Shown: positions 45,984 through 55,751 of the stretch, piece after piece
Position numbering within the stretch: the first letter of the stretch is position 1
Layout of the letters: every line of letters starts with the position of its first letter
DNA from: Scilla litardierei
Lineage: Eukaryota; Streptophyta; Magnoliopsida; Asparagales; Asparagaceae
Length of the DNA stretch: 64,000 nt
Direction of reading: 5' to 3'
Assembly (NCBI GenBank): GCA_030789695.1
Contig: CM061133.1
Location: forward strand, 94,357,528-94,421,527
Position numbers and translations under genes: made by a program
Notes under the pieces: generated by a model
Databases searched by the model: none
Told to the model about the DNA's origin: nothing
Seen by the model: only the letters and a program-made list of their open reading frames with translations

Positions 45984-46903
45984 TGTTACGCCTATTTGCC
46001 CGAGGCCCGAAAGACACGAGCCCAGAGACCCGACCGCCGGTCAAGAGCCCATTTGTGCACTCAGGCCCACTCGATAAGGTCCTATGGGGGACCCCCCCCC
46101 CAAATGTCGATCCGACCCGGCCCCGGTAACACACCGGTCACTCGCCCACTCCTGCGATAACCGCCCCCTCGATCCCGCTACCACTTAATGGCAGTTATAG
46201 GGAGGTGCTGGCATGGCGCAGGGAGCGGCGACGGGGGGGCGGATCGAGGGGGCACGATTGAGGGCGGGCGAGCGATGTGGGTCGGGGGAAATCACGGCGG
46301 AGGTCTATAAAGGGGCTAGGAGGACGACAGGACAAAGGACCGCATCTCAGGTATTCAAAACCGAAGGTACTCCATCAACGACCTAGTTCCCCCATTTTCA
46401 TCTCCTTCCTCCCCCGCTCGCGCCGTGAGACGCCGTTCCGATCTCCCCACGAGTCGAACCGTCTCTGCCGGGCCTCCTCTTTCAGATCTCTGTCTGACTT
46501 AGGCATCGGAGGGGATTTGGCCGGAACCAAGGTCCGGCCCCCTGACGAGTGTTCTCGTCTACGCAGGAGGGCATCAGATCCACAGGCCGAGGCTTCCCCT
46601 CCGCCCCTCACCGACCACGCAACCAGCTGGACGATTGAGGCTTCCCCTCGTCGTCCGACCGCCGAGGCCGAGCGCAACCGACCGAGGCCGAGCGTCTCAA
46701 CCCGGGCCGAGGCTACCCCTCGCCCTACCAACGGCCGAGGACCCCGATTCAACCCAGTCGACGCGCTCTACGTCGTCTGCTGGTCCGACTCGAGCCTCAA
46801 CTGCACCAACTCGACTCGCCCGAGGGACCCAAACGGGCCCCTTGACCACGTTGACCGGGTTGTCCACGGTCAACGCTTTGTAGTGAGAAAACACTCTGAA
46901 ACA
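45984..46903 (+). repeat. 5' LTR of element F
   Basis: 920 bp, TGTTACGCC...CTGAAACA. A TATA-like TCTATAAAGGGGC lies near 46304. Frames in it (46277-46963 plus and others) are chance frames in GC-rich DNA. Confidence 0.88.
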
Positions 46904-46905
46904 TC

Positions 46906-46923
46906 TGGCGCCGTCTGTGGGAA
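46906..46923 (+). other. Primer-binding site of element F
   Basis: TGGCGCCGTCTGTGGGAA, 2 nt after the LTR. The first nine bases match the complement of the tRNA-Asp 3' end; the rest does not, so the primer tRNA is uncertain. Confidence 0.6.
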
Positions 46924-46959
46924 CCGAACTGTCCCACGAAGAAACAAACCACATCTGCG

Positions 46960-49140
46960 ATGACGCGACCTTCCCCATCTCGGCGAAAGGAGAGCAAGGC
47001 CCTGACGCGAGGCGACAGGGCCCGCCATCGTTGGCAAGAATGGGCGCGGGCCCGACGCGAGGAGGATCGTGAGGAAAGGGCCGGGAGGCCCTCCCCGTCC
47101 CCACCGGTCGGGAGACCGAGTGCATCCGTAATGGCGCGCAGCTCGGACGTGGCTTTGGTGGTGTCAGTGGTCATAGACACTACCATGGTACGGCGGCTGC
47201 TTGTCGACACCGGCAGCTCCTGTGACGTCCTCTTTATGTCAACTCTGGAAAAGATGGGGCGGCGGAAGGAAGACTTACGGCCTCGCTCGGGTCTCGTGGT
47301 TGGATTCACGGGTAACTCCACCCCCATCATCGGCACGATCCATCTCCCGGTAACGCTCGGAGACGCACCGGACTCGGTGACCCTGGCGGTGGAATTCATC
47401 GTATTGGGGATCGGGTCGGAATACAATGGGATCATCGGCCGGCCCCTACTCAACGCCGTCGGCGCGGTAGTCTCGACCCTCCATCAGACTATCAAGTTCC
47501 GAACGCCAGGGGGGATGGGGCAAGTCGAAGGCGACGCGGGGAGACCGAGTACCTGCTATCAACTGGCGGAGGAAGGTCCCGAGGATCGTCTAGCCGACCG
47601 GATGGCCGCGCTCGACTTGAGGAGCGGGCCTAGGCCCGCCCCTGCGGAGGAACAAGAGCAGATCCCGGTCACGGACATCGAGGGCCGGTTCGTCTCGATC
47701 GGGAGAGGGCTGAGCCAGGACCTGAGGGATCAGCTGATCGAATGCCTGGAGGCGAACCTGGACATCTTTGCTTGGTCACCGGAGGACATGCCCGGCGTAG
47801 ACCCCCAGGTGATCGTCCACCAGATCAACGCCGACCCTAACTTCAAGCCGGTCAGGCAGAAGAAGCGTAACCTGGGCGGCGAGAAGATGAAGGCAGCCTC
47901 CGAGGAAGTGGAGCGTCTCCTTGATGCCGGCTTCATACGAGAGGTCTGGTACCCGGAGTGGCTGTCGAACGTAGTGATGGTCAAGAAGCCCAACGGGAAG
48001 TGGCGAATGTGCGTGGACTTCAGTGACCTCAACAAGGCCTGTCCCAAGGACAGCTACCCCCTGCCGCGCATCGACCACCTGGTGGACAACGCCTCGAGGT
48101 ACGAGATGCTTAGCTTCATGGACGCTTACTCAGGGTACAATCAAGTCCAGATGGACCCCCGGGACAAAGAAATGACAGCCTTCACGACGGACCGGGGGAC
48201 TTACTGCTACAAGAAGATGCCCTTTGGCTTGAAGAACGCAGGGGCCACCTACCAGAGAATGGTCAACAAGGTTTTTAGCTCCCAAATCGGGAGGAACCTG
48301 GAAGTCTACGTCAACGACATGCTTATCAAGTCAAGGCGACCAGAAGACCACATCGTCGACCTGCGGGAGACCTTCGAACGGTTGCGGCGACACCACATTC
48401 GACTCAACCCCGCGAAGTGCACGTTCGGGGTAAGATCTGGCAAGTTCTTGGGATTTATGATAACTAACCGTGGCATTGAAGCTAATCCTGACAAGATCGA
48501 GGCGCTGATCAACATGCGTGAGCCGACGACGATCAAAGAGCTGCAGAGGCTGAACGGGCGCATCGCAGCCTTGGGGCGATTCCTTTCCAAATCGGCAGAA
48601 AGATCGCTCCCCTTCTTCAAGGTCCTGAGGAAAGCGATCGCAAAACCTTCAGACAATAGGAAGACGATACTGTGGGACGAAGACTGCTCCAGGGCGTTCG
48701 GAGACCTCAAAGAGTATCTCCGCAGCCCGCCTCTCCTGTCCAAGCCACGGAAAGGGGAGTCGCTGAGCCTTTACCTGGCGTGCGCGGAGGAAGCTGTGAG
48801 TTCGGTGCTGATCCGGGAAGACGGTGGGGTGCAGTGGCCGGTATATTACACGAGCCGGATCTTGAAGGGGGCGGAGGTGCGATACTCGCCCATGGAGAAA
48901 CTGGCGTACGCCCTCGTCCTCTCAGCATGAAGGCTCCGACCCTATTTCCAGGCCCACACCATACTGATCCTGACCGACTCACAACTGGAGCAGAACCTCA
49001 AGAGATTCGATCGAATGGGAAGGATGCTAAACTGGGGAGTGGAACTGAGCGAGTTCGACCTCCGATTCAAACCGCGCACGGCCATCAAAGGGCAGGCTCT
49101 AGCCGACTTCATCGCCGAGTGCACAACGGAAGGAAATGGC
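46960..49140 (+). pseudogene. pol: Element F protease, reverse transcriptase and first RNase H
   Basis: After about 55 Arg-rich residues comes DVALVVSVVIDTTMVRRLLVDTGSSCDVLFM, a retroviral-type aspartic protease (D-T-G). Almost no Gag precedes it. The RT has WLSNVVMVKKPNGKWRMCVDFSDLNKACPKD, then AYSGYNQVQM and FGLKNAGATYQRMVN. The catalytic motif reads Y-V-N-D (48307-48318) in place of Y-V-D-D. RNase H follows (WDEDCSRAFGDLKEYL, YLACAEEAVSSVLI). A TGA at 48928, probably from CGA, stops the frame, which otherwise continues to about 49135 (LTDSQLEQNLKRFDRMGRM, ALADFIAE) before a frameshift. With no Gag, an altered active site and a stop, it cannot act alone. Confidence 0.88.
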
Positions 49141-50951
49141 CCCCGGAGAAAGAAGACCCAGCGACGGTAATTGCTCAACCCTTGTCCTTTCTTTTGGCTG
49201 ACCACTTCCAACCAGGGGATCCAGGAGCGTGGATAGTCCATGTGGATGGGTCGGCCACACAGTCAAGAGGCGGGGCTGGGATTGCAATCCGATCTCCGGA
49301 AGGGAACATTGTGGAATACGCGTTGCGGTTCGAGTTCCCAGCCACGAACAACGTGGCGGAATACGAAGCGGTGATCAACGGCCTGAGGCTGGCCCTGGAG
49401 CTCGGGGCCGAGTCCGTCCGCCTCCTCAGCGACTCGAAGCTCATTGTCAACCAACTCTTGGGGAGTTACGAGGCACGGGAGGAGGCGATGCAGAGATATC
49501 TCCCTATCGCCAGAGCGGCGATGTCCAAGTTCAAGAACGTGGAAGTCTTGCACCTCCCGCGATCAGAGAACGCGCGGGCAGATGCGTTGTCGAAGCTGGC
49601 CTCGTCCTCGCCAAAGGAGCTGGGCCGCACCATCTACGTGGAGAACCTGCAGTCCCCCAGCACGGAGGAGCACGAGGTGATGGCAATCGACCAAGAACCC
49701 ACCTGGATGGACCCGATCATCCGGTACCTCACTCATGGGGAGGTGCCGACCGATTGGGACGAACGCCGAACCCTGGAGAGAAAGGCGCTCCGATACGTGA
49801 TCCATGAAGGGACGCTCTACCAGAGACGTTGGACCAAGACGGATGTCCTCCCATACTTGAAGTGCATCGGACCGCAGGAAGCTGACTACGTCCTACGGGA
49901 GGTTCACGAAGGGATCTGCGGGAATCACCATGGGGGCAAGATGGTCGCACAGAAGATCTTAAGGCATGGATACTACTGGCCGACCTTGGCCCAAGATGCA
50001 ACAAGCTACGTCCAAAAATGCCAAGAATGCCAGAGGTATGCCCACCACATCTCGACTCCCCCGTCAGAGCTCATCCCTATCGTGAGCCCCATCCCCTTTG
50101 CGAAATGGGGGCTCGACATCCTCGGACCGTTTAAACCGGGACGAGGGCAGCGGAAGCATCTGATTGTGGCGGTGGACTACTTCACCAAGTGGATCGAGGC
50201 CGAACCGTTGCCCACCATCACGTGGAAGAAAGCAAAAAGCTTCGTATGGAATTCCATCATCTCCAGATTCGGAGTGCCATGGGCCATCGTCACAGACAAC
50301 GGGAAGCAGTTCGACTCCGCAGGGTTTAAAGATTTTTGCGAGGAATGGGGAATCAAGCTTCTCTTCGCCTCTGTAGCGCACCCCCAGACCAACGGAATGG
50401 CGGAAGCGGCCAACAAGTGCATCATAGAGCCCCTCCGGAAGAAAGTGAAAGACGCCGAAGGGAACTGGCCAGAAAAGCTCCCCGAGATACTCTGGTCATA
50501 CCGGACGACCCACAAGGAGGCCACTGGCGAGACCCCGTTCATGCTCACCTACGGGGCCGAGGCGGTGGAGCCGGTCGAATTGGGCGAAGAATCTCTCCGC
50601 CTCAAATACTTTGACGAAGACAGGAACTCGCAGGGTCTGGGGCTCAGTCTAGAGCTCCTCGGCGAGCGACGGGAGCAGGCACTGGCCACCATCATCCGCC
50701 AGAAGCAGAAGGTGGCCCGATACTACAACGCTCGGGTGCGGGGAAGAAGCTTCCACCTTGGGGACCTGGTCCTCCGGAAAGCGGGCTTCAACACTGATAC
50801 CGCTCGCAAAGGGAAGCTCGCGGCTAGATGGGAGGGGCCCTACAAAGTCGTCGAGGTCCTCGGACCCGCAGCCTACCGATTAGCCAATATGGAGGGGAGG
50901 ATTCTCACTCACACTTGGAATGCGGAACATTTACGCAAGTACTTTCAATAG
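49140..50951 (+). pseudogene. pol: Element F archaeal-type RNase H and integrase
   Basis: The frame continues in another phase to a stop at 50949. It contains WIVHVDGSATQSRGGAGIAI, NVAEYEAVINGLRLAL and LLSDSKLIVNQL, a second RNase H with D-E-D catalytic residues, the hallmark of the Tat lineage. ENARADALSKLAS follows. The integrase has the zinc finger HEGICGNHHGGKMV...CQECQRYAH, then the core with WGLDILGPF (Asp), AIVTDNGKQF (Asp) and NGMAEAANK (Glu). A C-terminal domain ends WEGPYKVVEVLGPAAYRLANMEG and HTWNAEHLRKYF. Within this part no stop is present and key residues are intact, but it is cut off from the upstream part by the frameshift near 49135. Confidence 0.88.
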
Positions 50952-51059
50952 ATGTATCGTTTCCTATGAAATAAATTTATTTTGAATTCATTCCTTTCCA
51001 GATAAAGCAAAAAGATATACAGAGAGGCGCACGAAGAGGCCGAGGGGCATTCCCCTCCC

Positions 51060-51707
51060 TCATTTTTCTCCGGGGGCACCGGTGGAGCCACAGGCTGGCA
51101 GCCCACTAGGGTCTTCCCCCTTACTCCGTTCGACGTCAGGGTACATCCGAAGATCCTCGAAGTTGACCCCCAAGAGTGGGAACTTCTTTTGGATCTCGGA
51201 CTGACACCGGGTGAAGCCCTTCTCGAACGCCTCCGATAAGGCGGTCTCAACAAAGGAGGTGGCATACTCCGCCACGGCATCCTGAGCGATCCTGGCCGGA
51301 TCCACCTCCTCAAGCCCACGCATCCGGGCCTCTAAGGTCTCGATCTGGCGTTGGTTCTCCGCCCTCTCCTTCTCGATCTCCCGGGATTTCTCGCCAAGTT
51401 GGGCAAGAAGGACCCTCACCTGCTCCTCCGCCGCTTCCAGACGATCGGAGAGCTCCAAGGTCTCAGAGGCAGCAGCAGGGTTGGGGATCTGCTCGGCTCC
51501 TCCAGACGTGTCGGCGCCTCTCAAAAGCTCGGCGAGACGCGCCTCGGCCTCCGACTTTGCAGCCAGAGCCAAGGCTCTCTCTCGGTCCGCCTCCTCCAGG
51601 GCAGAGGACAGCTCAGTTACGCGGGAATCCAAAGACTGGACCCGCGCTTCCTCTAACTGACCTGCCTCCCCCTCCTCGCCGGGGGGCCTCAGGGTCTCGC
51701 CCGGCAT
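51060..51707 (-). pseudogene. Antisense ORF of element F, coiled-coil part
   Basis: 215 codons on the minus strand, rich in Glu, Arg, Ala and Leu with heptad-like runs (SSALEEADRERALALAAKSEAEARLAELL, LEAAEEQVRVLLAQLGEKSREIEKE), predicting a long coiled coil. The tail reads FEKGFTRCQSEIQKKFPLLGVNFEDLRMYPD, a form seen at the end of plant 'putative gypsy-type transposon' proteins. It is very probably the downstream end of the ORF at 61769-63243, from which element B now separates it. A stop or splice site lies between the B junction (51794) and the ATG at 51707. Confidence 0.6.
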
Positions 51708-51794
51708 CGGATTTGGCTTTGGGAAGAGCCGCGAATTGGCGCCTCATTGAGAGGCCCACCGAGGACAACTGCACCAAAGCAACGAAGGTAAGAC

Positions 51795-54371
51795 TGTAAC
51801 AACCCTAGTGTGCAAATACTAAGTAATCGTTAAATTCATCCAAGTTTCTCGTACATGTGCACACCAATCCCGGGGAATGGAGAGATTTGCAAATTGCCCC
51901 TCGATTTTTCATTTATACCCAAATGAGGGTATCATTGTAAGATTGGGTTTAAGTCAAATTTCTTAAAGTGAAGGGTTATTGTGAAAAAGGGAAATGAGAT
52001 ATTTGCAATGGTAAACTTGTAATAAAATCAAGGATTTGGATGGCTAATTTTGAAAAAAAAAGAAAGAAAAAAAAAGAAATGAAAAGAAAAATAGAGTATG
52101 GCACTAAGTTGTCATACCTAGTACACCTAACCCCCCCCCCCCCCCCCAATCTCTCCCCTCACCCTACACCATAACCCCCCACCCCTCTCCCCTCTCCTAG
52201 GTCCCTTTCTCTCCCCCTCTCTCCATTATTTTCAGCCCATGGCTGAAAATAGCTAGGGAAAAAAAAGGGAAAAGAAAAAGGAAGAGAAGAAAGAAGAAGA
52301 AGAAGAAGAATAGGAAGAGGAGAAGGAGAAGGAGAAGGAGAGGGCTACTACTCAAACCATCAACCATTCTTGAAGCTCCAAAGAGGTGGGAACTCTTCAC
52401 TCTCCTACTCTAATTATAGATGATGGAAAGCACCTTATATGTATGAGTTTTCTCTGAAATTTTGGGAAGAATGTTGTAGAACTAGGAATCTTGATGCATG
52501 CCTGAAATTTGCTGAAACTTTAGATAAGTTCTGGGATTAAATGGCTATAAGGAATGCAATGAAAATTTTATATAATATTTATCTCGTAGTTATGAGCAAC
52601 TTTCATGTTCATCACGTTTTCTGATTCGAACTGTAAATTAGGGTAAAAATTCGAATTGTGCAACATGCCAGGAATTCTGTCAAGCTGTACACATTTCAGT
52701 AAACTAAGCACCACTACCTGCACACATCTTGGAATTTGTTGATTTTGGTCTTGTTAGAAAGATAATAAATTTTTCTCAAAGTCCATCGAGACTCTTATGT
52801 CGAAATTCTGGCTATAATATGCCCAAAATTGGCTTTGAACACAGACATAGAAATCTGTCTGCAGAACATTTTTGACACCCTTTACCAAATAATTCACTAT
52901 AAATCCAATACTTCATATTTTTGTCTGAAATTTTATGGGTGAACTCAGAACTATAATATATCCAACTTTCATTCTTTGAGATTTGTCAAATTCTCAAAAT
53001 ACATGGGTTAAAAATGCTGTTTTTCCATCTGTTCATGCAATTTCAGTATGTTGAAGGGTGTTGGGCGAAATTGGACTTGTGTGATATTGTTAATTTTTCA
53101 CTCCAAATGCATGAATGATGTTGATGCATGTATGTAAGATTAGTTATGCTATTTGTTACAAAAATTGGTGACATGATTCTCTTCATTTATGTGGCGCTCA
53201 TTATATGTTTGTTAAATTGCCTGAATGAACTTAAGAATGAAGAAACTTGGAAAATGGCATGTTAATTGTGTGACATGTATTACCCACGAGGAATTGTATA
53301 TGATCAATGAGGTTATGATACATGTCTTATGGAGCATGCTAGTTTGTTGTGAATATCTTGATGAAAAGAATGAATTTGGACATCATTTACATACGTCATT
53401 TTACATGCTCAATACCCTAGGATTAATGATTAGCTAAAAGATAACCTAGGGATATCTTGTTCCACTCGAAGTGGGTGAGGACCCTAGGAGGGTTGGGGGA
53501 AACCAAGGTAATGAGTGGACATGCTGGGATGGACTGCTGGCTTGTGGACCACTCCTGACGAGCCCTCAGCGGCGGGGAGTTGGTGCGGTTGTGGTTGAGT
53601 TGGTTGTGTTGGTGAACGGCTTCTTTCGTAAGAGCTTGTCTCGGGAAGTCGTAGCATTCCACCCACCTTACCGGGTGAGGTCCAGTCCCCGATGTCTGAC
53701 CCGTTACTGAGGTTTCGAATTCATGCATGAAAACTAACCTATAAAGAAAAAAACAGTAACTCTGGAATGTGATGCCTTTTCCTTTGTTGCGATTCCTTGT
53801 TGTGCACTATGATTAGAGTAGTAGACTTGTGGAGTTCCTACTGGGCACGCTGTGACGTGTCCTCCCCCCTACAGGTCCAGGCACTGGTTCTCTGGCGGCG
53901 GGCCCGGGAGTGGAGACCCCGGAGGGCAGCTCGTCTCAGCAGGGTCCGTAGTGTATGGTCAGTGTGGGTCGCGTGGTGTAGTCTTGGGTTGTGTGTGTGT
54001 GTGATGAACGCAGTGTTGTACCCCTGTTCCCTTTGTACCCCGTAGGGTTGAGTTGTACTTTTGTGGGAGCTTTTGCTGTTGGGTTGTACAGTGGACTTGT
54101 GCGGTACTGGCCATGTAGTAGCGGTGCTCTGTGACTCTTGGACGTTCTGTTCGTCGTATTTTACCTTACTGCCTGTGTTGTAGTGTCTTGTACTATCTTT
54201 CTGTGTTGGAGCTGTACTGTTCTGTTAATCGTTCAGTCTGTACTTTACTGCCTGTGTTTCCTCAGCGTTTGCAGTGGCCTGCGTGACTTTGGTGTGTACT
54301 TTAGCGCTTGGTACTCTAATACCGCGGCTTGTCACGCCGACCCTCCCTATTTTGGACAGCGGGGCGTGACA
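51795..54371 (+). repeat. 5' LTR of element B
   Basis: 2577 bp, TGTAACAACC...GGGGCGTGACA. It has a C-run of 17 (52131-52147), a CT-rich then AAG-rich tract, a possible donor AAGAG|GTGGGA (52385/52386), an AT-rich body and a possible acceptor CCCCCCTACAG (53874). Confidence 0.93.
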
Positions 54372-54378
54372 GGTTTTG

Positions 54379-54396
54379 TGGTGGCCCACGCAGGTC
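54379..54396 (+). other. Primer-binding site of element B, tRNA-Ile type with one mismatch
   Basis: TGGTGGCCCACGCAGGTC, 7 nt after the LTR. It differs from the other three elements at one base (ACG versus ATG). Confidence 0.75.
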
Positions 54397-54489
54397 CGCG
54401 CCCACTGCGATACGCGTAAAGGAAACACCGGTAAGGCTCCAATATTTCAGTACACGACACTAATGCATTGTTCTGTTTCTCGCCTGCAG

Positions 54490-55704
54490 ATGGAAGGTGG
54501 GAACGGGAGTTCCGGCGGGACCGGAACATCTGATGGTGGGATTGGCCCAGCTGGTGATGTGCAGTCTTCGGGTGACAGGACCTCAGAGTCAGCCCTGATG
54601 GCTAAGGTCCTGATGGGCATTTTAGAGCACATGGGTCAGATGGAGGATAGGGCAGTGGCGCCGAAGCCACCGAGCTACAAGGAGTTCAGGACACTGCGTC
54701 CGCGATACTTCTCGGGCAGGGAGAGTAGCCTCGAGGTAGATGAGTGGCTGCGGCACACTGAGGATGATCTGACGATGTGTCGGTATCCCCGAGACGGTTG
54801 GGTAGAGTTGGTGAGGCGCCAGTTGACCCATCAAGCTAGAGACTGGTGGGAGGCTCAGGAGAGGCGACTGAAGGGGAATATTGCTTGGGAGACCTTTCGG
54901 GAGTTGTTTGAGGCCAAGTTCCTTCCAGAGGCAGCGAAGGACGAGTTGAGGCAGAGATTTGAGCATTTGACTCAGGATGGGAGGACGGTGGATGAGTATG
55001 ATGCAGAGTTCTCGTTGCTGAGCAAGTATGCGCCAGAGCTTGTAGCGACAGATGCCATCAGAGCCAGGCGATTCCGCAAGGGACTAGACGTAGAGTTTCG
55101 GGCGGCCATGTCTACTCAGGAGTTATTGACTCAGGAGGCCGTACTGCGGGCTGCCAGACAGCATGAGACCCACCTACGGAGTGTGGGGAGGCCACCAGCC
55201 AGTGGTGGGAGACCAGCTGCTCAGCAAAGGACTGCACCTGGCCCAGTTCAGCGGGTGACATTCAAGCGACCGGGGGCTCCACCTCCGGCACAGAAGGGAC
55301 CTTCATGCTACAGATGCGGGAAGCCAGGGCATGTGCAGAGAGACTGCCGAGTTACGAATGCCAGGTGTTATACATGTGGAGAGCCAGGACACATCAGCAG
55401 ATTTTGCCCACAGTCGGGTCATGCCCCGGTGCCGCCGGCGTCAGCAACTGTCCGGCCTACACAGCAGAGACCTCTTCCACCACCGCCACAGCGGCTTGCC
55501 CTTCCGGCACCGTCAGGATTGAGACCGTCTGCACCGAGAGGACCCCCTCCACCTCCCCAGCAGCGACGAGGGAACCAGGGGGCAGTTCCTCCACCGAGGC
55601 GGCAGCAGTACACCATGACCCCAGTAGAGACTTCGGAGGGTGCTAGTCGAGTGATCACCGGTATGAATCTTGCCCCTATGCAGTCTATTAGATTTGAGCC
55701 TTAG
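54490..55704 (+). CDS. gag: Gag of element B
   Basis: About 404 codons from the ATG at 54490 (MEGGNGSSGGTGTSD). I prefer this start to the ATG at 54463, because a polypyrimidine-CAG lies just before 54490 and the frame upstream runs into the primer site without an ATG. It is the particle-forming protein that binds genomic RNA. The core has YFSGRESSLEVDEWLRHTEDD, WWEAQERRLK, WETFRELFEAKFLPEAAK and RTVDEYDAEFSLLSKYAPEL. Two perfect zinc knuckles, CYRCGKPGHVQRDC and CYTCGEPGHISRFC, lie at about residues 273-306, followed by a Pro/Gln/Arg-rich tail. The stop at 55702 lies within the predicted intron, so spliced RNA would fuse Gag to protease instead. Confidence 0.92.
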   Translation: MEGGNGSSGGTGTSDGGIGPAGDVQSSGDRTSESALMAKVLMGILEHMGQMEDRAVAPKPPSYKEFRTLRPRYFSGRESSLEVDEWLRHTEDDLTMCRYPRDGWVELVRRQLTHQARDWWEAQERRLKGNIAWETFRELFEAKFLPEAAKDELRQRFEHLTQDGRTVDEYDAEFSLLSKYAPELVATDAIRARRFRKGLDVEFRAAMSTQELLTQEAVLRAARQHETHLRSVGRPPASGGRPAAQQRTAPGPVQRVTFKRPGAPPPAQKGPSCYRCGKPGHVQRDCRVTNARCYTCGEPGHISRFCPQSGHAPVPPASATVRPTQQRPLPPPPQRLALPAPSGLRPSAPRGPPPPPQQRRGNQGAVPPPRRQQYTMTPVETSEGASRVITGMNLAPMQSIRFEP

Positions 55705-55751
55705 TTATTCTATTTAGCTAGTTGGCTGAGTTTTATTGTTGTGATACTTAG
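55661..55751 (+). other. Predicted gag-protease intron of element B (91 nt)
   Basis: CACCG|GTATGAA...TTGTTGTGATACTTAG|GTATCG. It includes the gag stop. Removal joins codons for V-I-T-G to I-V-R-V-A-S in frame. Same position as in A. Confidence 0.7.

Noticed and set aside
46277..47453. Overlapping frames at the 5' end of F (228, 142 and 218 codons)
   Set aside because: They fall in the LTR or opposite the protease frame; high GC explains them.
53225..54419. Paired frames in the LTR of B (for example 53225-53437, 53797-54045)
   Set aside because: The same frames recur 7.4 kb later in the other LTR (60622 onward), and they have no domain.
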